This document shows, piece by piece, positions 1-6,253 of a stretch of 7,530 nucleotides of DNA (the first letter of the stretch is position 1; every line of letters starts with the position of its first letter). The position numbers and the translations under genes were made by a program. Source of the DNA: Pseudomonadota bacterium (GTDB taxonomy: Bacteria; Pseudomonadota; Alphaproteobacteria; UBA9655); the NCBI GenBank assembly GCA_021809225.1, contig JAKBAL010000101.1, positions 1 to 7,530 on the forward strand, in the 5' to 3' direction. Under the pieces are notes generated by a model, which was not told the origin of the DNA, did no database searches, and was given only the letters and a program-made list of their open reading frames with translations.

Positions 1-347
1 CGATCTAATGTTCGAAAAGAATCATCTGCGATATGTTTTATAATAAAGAGACCTAGGCCTCTTTGGTAATCATTCGTACATTGGTAATCAGTGAAGAAAG
101 CTTGATCTTCTGAAGGAAATATATTTGATTTTATTGCACAAAATTCTCGGTTTTGGTCAATCCCTAAAACCGTATGGTGTGGATCATCAATTTTTTGGGT
201 GGTAAGAAATTTGTCTAATTTCCGTGCAACACCTATAGCGGCCCTTTCTTGAAGAGAACCTTCAGCCATGATTTGAGAAGTTGCCTTAAGATAAGAAAAT
301 GATGCAAGAGCAAAAAAAGCACTAACAAAAAGTAATTTTTTTAACAT
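1..347 (-). CDS. Secreted protein of unknown function, 5' part only (3' end outside window)
   Basis: The minus strand is open from an ATG at 347-345 to the window edge, 115 codons without a stop. I do not recognise the family. The N-terminus is a convincing Sec signal peptide: MLKK, then a hydrophobic core (LLFVSAFFALASF), with plausible cleavage after Ala22 (YLKA|TS). The mature part is hydrophilic, with two cysteines (Cys70 and Cys90) that could form a disulfide in the periplasm or outside the cell, and motifs such as DDPHHTV (54-60) that I cannot assign. An AGG at 357-355 lies 7 bases before the ATG and supports this start. The AT-rich stretch just upstream holds two TATAAT-like hexamers (371-366 and 363-358), but neither has a good -35 partner. 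The gene stands alone and diverges from umuDC. I am confident it is a real exported protein; its function is unknown. Confidence 0.75.
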   Translation of the reverse strand, partial: MLKKLLFVSAFFALASFSYLKATSQIMAEGSLQERAAIGVARKLDKFLTTQKIDDPHHTVLGIDQNREFCAIKSNIFPSEDQAFFTDYQCTNDYQRGLGLFIIKHIADDSFRTLD

Positions 348-603
348 TTCGATACCTATTATAAAATTATATGGTTTTACTAATAACAAACATATTTTTT
401 ATTGCAACAAATAAATCTGTTCAGAAAGTAGGTGAAGATTAGTGAGAGGCGAGAGAGGACTTTTGGAATCTCAATCAAGGACGTAAACGGAGAGCCTGGG
501 ATTTAAAATTTGAGAAATTCCTTTACTTTGGGCTACTATCTCGTGACTACGCCATCTAAAGATTTTTCTCCTGCTGTCCCTCAGTAGGGGGAGGGAGTTA
601 GAG

Positions 604-659
604 GCTTTGGAAAGAAGTCCTGTGTTTTTATTTGAAAATCAAGGACTTTTTTCCAAAGC
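604..659. repeat. Long inverted repeat / stem-loop, 18-bp arms
   Basis: Left arm 604-621 and right arm 642-659 are reverse complements at 17 of 18 positions. The single difference (G614 opposite T649) becomes a G-U pair in plus-strand RNA, so the stem would be unbroken, closing a 20-base T/A-rich loop (622-641). No T-run follows the right arm on the plus strand (GCATGGCACTG) and none follows on the minus strand, so it is not a standard intrinsic terminator. It could be a palindromic intergenic repeat, a small MITE-like remnant or the core of a structured RNA. It lies about 280 bases upstream of umuD. Confidence 0.7.
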
Positions 660-877
660 ATGGCACTGATTGTTGAATATCCTTTTTCTGTGAAGTAACC
701 CCCTGGTTGTTGAATCTCCAAACTTTGTATACTTCTTTAAAACATGATATCTTTACCTTGGCTTTCTTTCTAGAACGCATTTTGCTGATCGCATAATGCT
801 TTAGCCAATTAATTTTGTCTTTTTAATTCAAATTTAACCTTTATCAGGTACCATCTTTATCCATATTGCCCCTTCCC

Positions 878-907
878 TTCTGTATCTAATTTCTGTACAG
901 ATATAAT
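878..907 (+). promoter_or_regulatory. Putative umuDC promoter with overlapping CTGT-type operator
   Basis: A perfect TATAAT at 902-907 lies 36 bases before the umuD ATG. The -35 region is poor (TTCTGT at 878-883 with an 18-base spacer), as expected for a regulated promoter. The -35/spacer region holds two TTCTGTA copies (878-884 and 891-897, 13 bases apart), the second being part of the palindrome CTGTACAG (893-900). CTGT and ACAG are the half-sites of the gamma-proteobacterial LexA box, but the spacing here (N13 for the outer pair, N0 for the inner) does not fit the known CTGT-N8-ACAG box, and the alphaproteobacterial GTTC-N7-GTTC box is absent. Damage control is therefore an inference from the position and the gene. 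Confidence 0.5.
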
Positions 908-943
908 GAAGATTTTAAATTAAGTTTTTTAAGGAGAGTTTTG

Positions 944-1519
944 ATGTCGCAAGCTGAAATTCGTAAAAGAAAACCTGGAGCCGGACGAAAGCCAAATCCC
1001 ATTCCCACGAAAGCCATTCGCTTGCCGCTTCCGCTTGTGCAAAAATTACAAGAGCTTCAGAATGGCAAAAATCTTGATGCTCTCTATCGTGTAGATATAG
1101 GAGAAATCTTTGCAGGAAAGGTTTCCACTGCTTTGCGCTCTCCTCTTTTTGAATCTCGGGTTCAAGCCGGGTTTCCTTCTCCTACCGATGAGTTTAGCGA
1201 GGGATCTCTTGATCTTAATGACCATCTTATTCGCCATAAAGCAGCCACTTTTTTTGTCCGCGTGACTGGTGATTCCATGAAAAATGTAGGCATATTTCCT
1301 GGGGATTTGCTTATTGTGGATCGTTCGTTAGCGCCCACAAATGGTAAAGTTGTGATTGCAGTTTTGAATGGGGAAATGACGGTTAAAAGGCTGGAAAAAG
1401 AAAAAAATAGAGTCCTTTTATGTGCCGAAAATGCGGATTATCCAGACATTATTGTCACAGAGGAGGATAGTTTCTCCACCTGGGGTGTTGTCACCAATGT
1501 CATCCATTCTTTGATATAG
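944..1519 (+). CDS. umuD: UmuD-like S24 self-cleaving protein with N-terminal extension
   Basis: This is the 191-aa processing subunit of the UmuD'2C translesion polymerase. The C-terminal part is a canonical S24 (LexA/UmuD) peptidase domain: predicted self-cleavage at Ala75-Gly76 within QAGFPSP, nucleophile Ser111 in TGDSM, and general-base Lys148 in MTVKRL. The 36-residue (site to Ser) and 37-residue (Ser to Lys) spacings match E. coli UmuD (Cys24-Gly25, Ser60, Lys97). E. coli UmuD is 139 aa; this one has about 51 extra N-terminal residues, very basic at first ([13 protein letters not shown]), then a strand-helix pattern ([17 protein letters not shown], 22-38) like the first half of a ribbon-helix-helix. 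I chose the ATG at 944 over the in-frame TTG at 941 because AAGGAG (931-936) sits 7 bases before it. umuC follows after 5 bases. The extension suggests DNA binding and autoregulation, as reported for Acinetobacter UmuDAb, but that is inference. Confidence 0.9.
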   Translation: MSQAEIRKRKPGAGRKPNPIPTKAIRLPLPLVQKLQELQNGKNLDALYRVDIGEIFAGKVSTALRSPLFESRVQAGFPSPTDEFSEGSLDLNDHLIRHKAATFFVRVTGDSMKNVGIFPGDLLIVDRSLAPTNGKVVIAVLNGEMTVKRLEKEKNRVLLCAENADYPDIIVTEEDSFSTWGVVTNVIHSLI

Positions 1520-1524
1520 TTGCT

Positions 1525-2790
1525 ATGTTTGCTTTAATAGATTGTAATGCTTTTTATGTCTCTTGTGAGAGAGTTTTTCAACCTCATCTTGAGAAAAAAC
1601 CCGTTATTGTTCTGTCTTCAAATGACGGCTGTGCAATTGCTCGGTCTTCTGAGGCAAAAGCTTTGGGTATTCCTATGGGGGCTCCTCTTTTTAAAATTCG
1701 CGATGTTGTCGAAAAACACAATGTTCATGTCTTTTCTGCTAATTTTTCTCTGTATGGAGATATCTCCTCTCGTGTGATGGAAGCACTAAAGGCTTTTTCA
1801 CCAACTCTCGAAGTTTATTCTATTGATGAGGCTTTTTTAGATTTAAGTATGCTCCGCCAGGATGAGCTCTTCGCTTATGGGTGCGATATCAAGAAAATAG
1901 TTAAAAAATGGACAGGAATTCCAGTCAGTGTGGGCATTGGTCCTACGAAAACCTTAGCAAAAGTTGCAAATAGCATGGCAAAGAGACATCCTTCTGGGTG
2001 TTATGCTCTTCTTACATCTGAGAAAACAGAAGCGCTCTTGGGACAAGTTTCTCTTCAGGATGTATGGGGAATTGGCTCTCGATGGTCAAAGAAGCTTAAC
2101 ACCTTGGGGTTGACCACAGCGTTAGACTTAGCGCAAGCAGATCCTCGGAGGATAAAAAAAGCTTTTAATATTGTTCTTGCGAGAACAGCTCTTGAGCTTA
2201 AAGGAAAAGCTTGCTTAAGTGTTGAAGAAACGACTCTTCCTAAGAAAAGCGTGATTTCCTCTTGCTCTTTTGGCACTCCCCTAACGACTTTTGAAGACCT
2301 GAGGGAAGCTGTAAGCTTTCATGCGAGTTCTTTAGCTCATCGATTAAGAGTTGAGGGTCGTAAAACTTCTCTTCTCAGTATTGCTGTTCGTACGAATCCT
2401 TTTGATAAAAAAGGAAGATTCTACAGTAATACTCATCTTGTCCCCCTTTCTTGTCCCTCTCAAGATAATGCAACTTTAATTACAGCAGCTACTCTCGCTT
2501 TAGAGAAAATTTTTAGAGAACACCTCTCTTACAAAAAAGTGGGTGTTATGGCGCTTAACCTTTCGCCAGAAGACCAAACTGTTCCCTCTCTTTTTACAGA
2601 AGAAAAGGAACATGAACAGTCTTTAAGGCGGAGAGAAGTCCTTAAATCCATTGATCACCTTAATTATCGATATGGCAAAGGCTCTCTTACTTTCGCCAGC
2701 GAAGGAGTTAACGCTTCCTGGCAGCCAAAAGCCTCTTGGAAAAGTCCCTCGTTCACACAAAATTGGAAGCAATTGCCAGAAGTTAGTTAA
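1525..2790 (+). CDS. umuC: DNA polymerase V catalytic subunit UmuC (Y-family)
   Basis: This 421-aa protein is the error-prone translesion DNA polymerase that acts with UmuD' and RecA to copy past DNA lesions; E. coli UmuC is 422 aa, so it is full length. Catalytic metal ligands are Asp6 ([10 protein letters not shown]) and Asp101-Glu102 (YSIDEAFLD), at the same numbers as in E. coli. The palm/fingers motif [20 protein letters not shown] (134-153) and a helix-hairpin-helix-like stretch ([17 protein letters not shown], 180-196) follow, then the little-finger domain and the UmuC-type C-terminal tail (about 376-421, [16 protein letters not shown] and FTQNWKQLP). The expected beta-clamp motif region reads QTVPSLF (351-357), looser than the QLNLF of E. 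coli. There is no clear ribosome site; the start lies 5 bases after the umuD stop, so translation is probably coupled to umuD. Confidence 0.96.
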   Translation: MFALIDCNAFYVSCERVFQPHLEKKPVIVLSSNDGCAIARSSEAKALGIPMGAPLFKIRDVVEKHNVHVFSANFSLYGDISSRVMEALKAFSPTLEVYSIDEAFLDLSMLRQDELFAYGCDIKKIVKKWTGIPVSVGIGPTKTLAKVANSMAKRHPSGCYALLTSEKTEALLGQVSLQDVWGIGSRWSKKLNTLGLTTALDLAQADPRRIKKAFNIVLARTALELKGKACLSVEETTLPKKSVISSCSFGTPLTTFEDLREAVSFHASSLAHRLRVEGRKTSLLSIAVRTNPFDKKGRFYSNTHLVPLSCPSQDNATLITAATLALEKIFREHLSYKKVGVMALNLSPEDQTVPSLFTEEKEHEQSLRRREVLKSIDHLNYRYGKGSLTFASEGVNASWQPKASWKSPSFTQNWKQLPEVS

Positions 2791-2817
2791 ACTTTTAGTG
2801 ACAAAACCTGATGCTTT

Positions 2818-3996
2818 TCAGTTTTTCAACCCGACGTTTTCTGGTTGATTGACAGTTTGCCACAGTTGTTGAGCAATAACTTGGGCAGCACTGGGTTTTG
2901 GTCCTTCGGCATTTGTTTTCGGCGTGAGAACGTCACGGTAGTTTTGCAAAACAGCAATACGTCCTGCAGCGAGCTCACTTGCGACATGAGCACTATGCAC
3001 CTCATTCATGGGGTTATTTTCATAAACAAGGACATGGCCAGAAGGTAATACATCAATCGCTTCTGAAATCATCGATGTGGATTCACCGGGAATAAGCATT
3101 TTTCCATGGGTGGCTTTTACGGCTCCGACGACAAGATCGAAAGAATTATAAGGAAGAACCCAGGCTTTATTTTCTGGGTTGTTATGTTGGAAGTCAAAGA
3201 ATTTTACATTCTTAATCCCTTGAGCCGCAAGGCTTTGTTGAAAAAATTTCGTGATAGAATCCGACTGGCCTTGGCGATGAACGGTCATAATTTCTTTGTT
3301 ATCGGTCCCATATTTTCCTGTTCGAGGTCCATTCAAAACAAGAACACAGGCATTTTGCGCATGCTGAGCAATATAGGTTGCGAGTTTTGCGGCATCGTGT
3401 TCAGTGAACAGTTTGATTTCTTTGGAGGGTGTGGGAGCATCTCCCCCCAAAACAACGCCAAGGTATTCTTTGCAAGTGGGAAGGACTTTTTTCCATTCTC
3501 CATAAATTTTATCTGCTGTTTCTGCCTGACGATTATGAGAGACGCCCACTGTTTTGATAAGCTTTTCTCCAAGTAACTCTTGGTTTGAGGTTGTCTCGTG
3601 AATCGGCAGAGCAATAAAAGTAACCTTTTGTAAAAGCGCAGGGTCTTGAAAATCTTTTAAAAACATATGGGATGTTAAACAGATAATCAGATTGGGTTGA
3701 GAAGACAAATCCTTGATTCCTTCAATACCGCCTTCTCCTGATCCCACAACAATAACTTTTTCCTGCAGTAAGTCTTTGTCAATTTCAGCTTTAATTTCGG
3801 AAGGTGTTATCAACTTTGTATCTAAATCTTTAAGGGTAACTTTTTGGTGTGAAAGCTTTTCCAAGGCTGCGGCGATTCCTAAAGTTTGGTTATGATCTCC
3901 TGCATTGCCATGATTTGATAAAAGATAGAGTTTGACGGCTTGAGATTGCCCCCCCATCAAAAACAATAGACTTAAACTTAAGAGTAAGTGCTTCAT
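2818..3996 (-). CDS. ELM1-like (DUF1022) protein with signal peptide
   Basis: This 392-aa protein resembles the family named after plant mitochondrial fission factor ELM1 (DUF1022), a GT-B-like fold common in Alphaproteobacteria whose bacterial role is not settled. Family-like signatures are the N-terminal NHGNAGDHNQTLGIAAAL (28-45; compare the usual G-H-x-N-Q-x-L-G-L), VVLGGDAP (181-188), VLNGPRTGKYG (220-230) and STSMISEAIDVLPSGHVLVYE (306-326; compare the usual D-S-x-S-M-I-S-E). It begins with a clear signal peptide (MKHLLLSLSLLFLMGG, cleavage after SQA at 18-20), so export is predicted, which I regard as unusual for this family. The start at 3996 is set by AAGGA (4008-4004) and the signal peptide; the frame stays open 58 codons further upstream, but that part lacks protein character. 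It converges on umuC with 27 bases between stops and no evident terminator. Family call fairly sure; function unknown. Confidence 0.75.
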   Translation of the reverse strand: MKHLLLSLSLLFLMGGQSQAVKLYLLSNHGNAGDHNQTLGIAAALEKLSHQKVTLKDLDTKLITPSEIKAEIDKDLLQEKVIVVGSGEGGIEGIKDLSSQPNLIICLTSHMFLKDFQDPALLQKVTFIALPIHETTSNQELLGEKLIKTVGVSHNRQAETADKIYGEWKKVLPTCKEYLGVVLGGDAPTPSKEIKLFTEHDAAKLATYIAQHAQNACVLVLNGPRTGKYGTDNKEIMTVHRQGQSDSITKFFQQSLAAQGIKNVKFFDFQHNNPENKAWVLPYNSFDLVVGAVKATHGKMLIPGESTSMISEAIDVLPSGHVLVYENNPMNEVHSAHVASELAAGRIAVLQNYRDVLTPKTNAEGPKPSAAQVIAQQLWQTVNQPENVGLKN

Positions 3997-4375
3997 TCTG
4001 GTATCCTTTCTTTTTTTCACACGAAGGTTTTCTTTTATTAGAAGAAGCGTAAGATGAAAAAACCACCACGCGCAATCTAATTTATTTATACAAATATGGA
4101 TTGCAAAAAATGAAAATAGAAGTCCTCCACTTACTAAAAATATGAAAGCACTTTTCAATTCAAGGGACAAGCTAAAAAATATGTAGATTTTATGTTAGGT
4201 TGGTATGGAGGAGGTGGATTATGGTTTTCAAGCTGTTCTTTAGAGTGTAATAAGTTTCTGCTATGTGGATAACCCCAATTCAAATGCTGTCTTAAGCAAA
4301 GTTGCGCGTTTTTTTGTGAAGAAGAAGTGATTTTAATTTTCCTAAAGCAAGCATTAACTTTAAATATTTATTTTA
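3997..4375. other. Intergenic region upstream of the ELM1-like gene
   Basis: About 380 bases without a supported gene. On the minus strand a TATAAA (4090-4085) roughly 90 bases before the ELM1-like start may be its -10 element; the best -35 candidate at 18-base spacing is only TTCATT (4114-4109), so this promoter is weakly supported. On the plus strand GGAGGAGG (4208-4215) precedes an ATG with a 9-codon frame, and a 26-codon frame (4192-4272) overlaps it, but nothing follows them in the same direction. I see no intrinsic terminator for the membrane-protein gene that ends at 4376. Confidence 0.4.
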
Positions 4376-4765
4376 TTAACTTTGCGTATATCCATAATAA
4401 ATTAAAATAGTGCCAATTAAAAATACAAAATAAAATGTTGTGTAATAAAGAGTATTATTTTGTATCCATTTTATACTCATATTGATTAAGAATTCTGGAA
4501 ATAGGATTACATTAATCCCTTTAATGAGAACCATCCAACCCACTATAGTGATGATAACTCTCCAATCCTTTGTCCAAATATTATGGCTTACAACTATAAG
4601 GATCCCCATGATGAGAGCAATAAAACCGATAGCTAACATTAATCCAGGATTGTTCATCATATTTATAATCTGGAATTTTAATTTTCTTTTTTTTATAAAA
4701 AATGAAAGACTCATAATTATATAATAAAATCCAATTGCTTTAGCTAAAAATATTGAAATATCCAT
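4376..4765 (-). CDS. Small four-TM integral membrane protein of unknown function
   Basis: A 129-aa, very hydrophobic protein with four predicted membrane segments at about residues 4-24, 40-60, 68-89 and 107-126. A basic loop (KKRKLK, 25-30) follows the first, and the short motif SHNIWTKDWRVIITIVGW (60-77) spans the turn between the second and third. The pattern reminds me of uncharacterised inner-membrane proteins found in several intracellular bacteria, but I cannot name a family. I chose the ATG at 4765 because GGGGGA (4777-4772) lies 6 bases upstream; an in-frame ATG 9 codons earlier (4792) has no ribosome site. It is very AT-rich compared with umuDC and bamB and has no partner gene close by: 290 bases separate it from yciA upstream, and 379 bases from the next gene downstream. 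Function unknown. Confidence 0.75.
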   Translation of the reverse strand: MDISIFLAKAIGFYYIIMSLSFFIKKRKLKFQIINMMNNPGLMLAIGFIALIMGILIVVSHNIWTKDWRVIITIVGWMVLIKGINVILFPEFLINMSIKWIQNNTLYYTTFYFVFLIGTILIYYGYTQS

Positions 4766-5055
4766 TTTTAATCCCCCAATTTTTTGATTCATTTTTTCTG
4801 CACTACTATTATTTGTATGCTTGAATTTTGCATGTTTAGGGCAATTGTATTAATTTTATCCTTAGGCGGTTTTAACTGCTTTTTCATTAAAAATTGATTA
4901 TCTGATAAGAAGGTTAAAACAATATAAATTTACCTATACTACCCGACATTTTTGAGTGCTGTGTTGAAAAGAAAAAATATTTCAAATCTTGATGTCATTA
5001 ATATTATTAAATAAAGGAAGAAGTTTTTTATTTATTAAAATTTCAGGTGTCTTAT
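4766..5055. other. AT-rich intergenic region between yciA and the membrane-protein gene
   Basis: Nearly 300 bases, very AT-rich. It must hold either the promoter of the four-TM gene or a long untranslated link from yciA, but I cannot pick a convincing -35/-10 pair. An 8-bp A/T-only inverted repeat (5008-5015 with 5027-5034) sits just past the yciA stop and is too weak to call a terminator. A 32-codon minus-strand frame (4887-4789) has no ribosome site. Confidence 0.4.
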
Positions 5056-5445
5056 TTAGTCTCGAGGAATAGAGCGTGGCTTTCTATTTTCGTCAATGCC
5101 AACAAACGTAAAAAGTCCTTCTGTCACTTTATGCGTGTTGCCATTTGTGGGGCGACGTACCCACGCTTCCACATTAACCTGTATTGACGTGGTGCCTATT
5201 TTAACAACGCGAACATAGCAGCTGACTTCATCGCCGACAAATACAGGCAGTAAGAAAGACATTTTATGGATTCCCGCTAAAACCACGCGACCTTTCGATT
5301 GGTGTATGGCAACGGTTCCTCCTGCCATATCCATCATTGAGACAAGCCAACCTCCAAAAATATCACCAGAGGGATTCGTATCCCGCGGCATTGCAATGGT
5401 GCGAAGGGTAAGTTGATCAACGGGAGGAGGGCAGGTAGTAGTCAT
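5056..5445 (-). CDS. yciA: YciA-type acyl-CoA thioesterase
   Basis: A 129-aa hot-dog-fold thioesterase that hydrolyses acyl-CoA to free acid and CoA in the cytoplasm; YciA proteins have broad chain-length specificity and assemble as hexamers (family knowledge). The sequence follows E. coli and H. influenzae YciA almost throughout: LRTIAMPRDTN (14-24), GDIFGGWLVSMMD (27-39), with Asp39 aligned to the catalytic Asp44 of H. influenzae YciA, then MSFLLPVFVGDEVSCYV (62-78), GTTSIQVNVEAWVRR (84-98) and the C-terminal PRSIPRD. It is slightly shorter than the E. coli protein, ending at the usual P-R-x-x-P motif, and looks complete. The start is supported by AAAGGAG (5461-5455), 9 bases upstream. It has its own promoter candidate at 5468-5497 and diverges from the yfgM-like/bamB operon. 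Confidence 0.93.
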   Translation of the reverse strand: MTTTCPPPVDQLTLRTIAMPRDTNPSGDIFGGWLVSMMDMAGGTVAIHQSKGRVVLAGIHKMSFLLPVFVGDEVSCYVRVVKIGTTSIQVNVEAWVRRPTNGNTHKVTEGLFTFVGIDENRKPRSIPRD

Positions 5446-5467
5446 TTCTAAGGTCTCCTTTGGGAAG

Positions 5468-5497
5468 AGTATAAACGTAAAGAGAGGGTAAAATCAA
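5468..5497 (-). promoter_or_regulatory. Putative yciA promoter
   Basis: On the minus strand TTGATT (5497-5492) and TATACT (5473-5468) are separated by 18 bases and match sigma-70 consensus at 4 of 6 and 5 of 6 positions. Transcription would start near 5461, giving a leader of about 15 bases with the ribosome site right at its start. A perfect 6-bp inverted repeat, ATCAAA-TT-TTTGAT (5493-5506), overlaps the -35 box and might be an operator. Confidence 0.5.
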
Positions 5498-5539
5498 ATT
5501 TTTGATGCATAAAACAATTAATAGGGGCTGAGATCGCTC

Positions 5540-5568
5540 TTTACCAATGAGATGTCTTAAACTAAGGT
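5540..5568 (+). promoter_or_regulatory. Weak candidate promoter for the yfgM-like/bamB operon
   Basis: TTTACC (5540-5545) and TAAGGT (5563-5568) with a 17-base spacer lie directly upstream of the operon, with a start site expected about 20 bases before the ATG. Both hexamers match the consensus only partly. The operon needs a promoter in the 148-base divergent gap, and this is the best pair I can see. Confidence 0.3.
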
Positions 5569-5593
5569 ATCAGAAGAAAACAGGAGCTTAACA

Positions 5594-6253
5594 ATGTCTG
5601 ACTTTTTAAGAGAACTAGAAGAAGATATTAAAGAAGAGAGAATTGTCAATTTATGGCGTAAGTATGGAAATTTGGTTATTGGGATAGCTTTGGCAATTGT
5701 GATTGGAACGGTGAGCTATACACTTTGGATGTATTTTAAACATAAAAGCCAATTACGTAGCCATGTTTCATTCTCTCAAGCTGTAGAGCTTGTGAATCAA
5801 GGAAAAAAAGAAGAGGCTTTAAAAGCTTTTCAGGATATTTCAACGGAGAAGGGAGGGTATGGTAAGCTTGCTTCCCTTTATGAGGCGGCACTTGTGCCAG
5901 ATCCAGAAACGGTCTATGCGAAAATTTCGCAAAGCAATGCGGGAGATCCTGCTTTAAGCAATTTGCCAAAAGTTTTAATGGCAGCCCGTCCTTCTGCTAA
6001 TTCAACAGCTTTCGCTGCAATCGAGTCTTTAGCGGCTCCCAATAATGCATGGGCTCCCCTGGCTCTTGAACTTTTAGCGCTGGAAAAACTCAAACATGGG
6101 GAGTCAGTTAAAGCTGCAGAGGATTATTTTCGAATTCTTGAACAACCCTTTGTTACGATACCTGAACAAATCCGGGCAAGTTTAATGCTCTCTCAAATTG
6201 ATGTTCCTTTTTTTGTACAAGAGGAACATGATGAAAAGGAACCGCGCTCATGA
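5594..6253 (+). CDS. YfgM-like membrane-anchored TPR protein
   Basis: A 219-aa protein with a cytoplasmic acidic N-terminus (FLRELEEDIKEER), one membrane segment (about 26-47, LVIGIALAIVIGTVSYTLW) and a helical TPR-like domain outside, the architecture of the YfgM/TPR_21 family. In E. coli, YfgM is an ancillary SecYEG translocon subunit that interacts with PpiD, and its gene is next to bamB and der; the same position here supports the assignment. Helical repeat units include SQAVELVNQGKKEEALKAFQ (61-80) and the YGKLASLYEAAL segment (89-100) typical of the family. The start is supported by AGGAG (5582-5586), 7 bases upstream. Its stop overlaps the bamB start by 4 bases (ATGA), so the two are translationally coupled. 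Alphaproteobacterial members are often annotated simply as tetratricopeptide-repeat protein, and the exact function here is inferred. Confidence 0.85.
   Translation: MSDFLRELEEDIKEERIVNLWRKYGNLVIGIALAIVIGTVSYTLWMYFKHKSQLRSHVSFSQAVELVNQGKKEEALKAFQDISTEKGGYGKLASLYEAALVPDPETVYAKISQSNAGDPALSNLPKVLMAARPSANSTAFAAIESLAAPNNAWAPLALELLALEKLKHGESVKAAEDYFRILEQPFVTIPEQIRASLMLSQIDVPFFVQEEHDEKEPRS

Larger units (their letters stand above)
348..943. other. Long intergenic region with a stem-loop and the umuD promoter
   Basis: About 600 bases separate the divergent secreted-protein gene and umuD. I see no reading frame with both a ribosome site and convincing protein character on either strand. The contents I can support are the 18-bp stem-loop at 604-659 and the promoter-like elements at 878-907. 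Weaker structure includes a G/C-rich imperfect palindrome (TCCCTC at 577-582 with GAGGGA at 591-596) and a 14-of-16 direct repeat (667-682 and 704-719). The stretch could be a decayed gene or hold a small RNA; the sequence alone does not decide. Confidence 0.6.

Noticed and set aside
577..596. TCCCTC/GAGGGA inverted repeat as a terminator for an upstream transcript
   Set aside because: The stem is short, overlaps an alternative pairing (CCCT/AGGG), lacks a T-run, and no gene is transcribed toward it.
941..943. TTG start for umuD, one codon before the ATG
   Set aside because: The spacing from AAGGAG would be only 4 bases, whereas the ATG at 944 has a normal spacing of 7.
2845..3576. Plus-strand open frames of 67 and 156 codons across the ELM1-like gene
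   Set aside because: They are antisense to a well-supported coding region, lack family character and have no supporting ribosome sites.
3997..4170. 58-codon upstream extension of the ELM1-like reading frame
   Set aside because: It lacks a ribosome site at its ATG, would bury the signal peptide inside the protein, and the internal ATG at 3996 has a well-placed AAGGA.
4192..4272. 26-codon plus-strand frame and an overlapping 9-codon frame behind GGAGGAGG
   Set aside because: The longer frame has no ribosome site of its own. The shorter one has a good site but encodes only nine residues, with no downstream gene on that strand that it could lead.
4789..4887. 32-codon minus-strand frame whose stop overlaps an upstream ATG of the four-TM gene
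   Set aside because: No ribosome site, no recognisable character, and the overlapped ATG is itself unlikely to be the real start.
5008..5034. Inverted repeat just past the yciA stop as a terminator
   Set aside because: The 8-bp stem is only A and T with an 11-base loop, too weak to end transcription.
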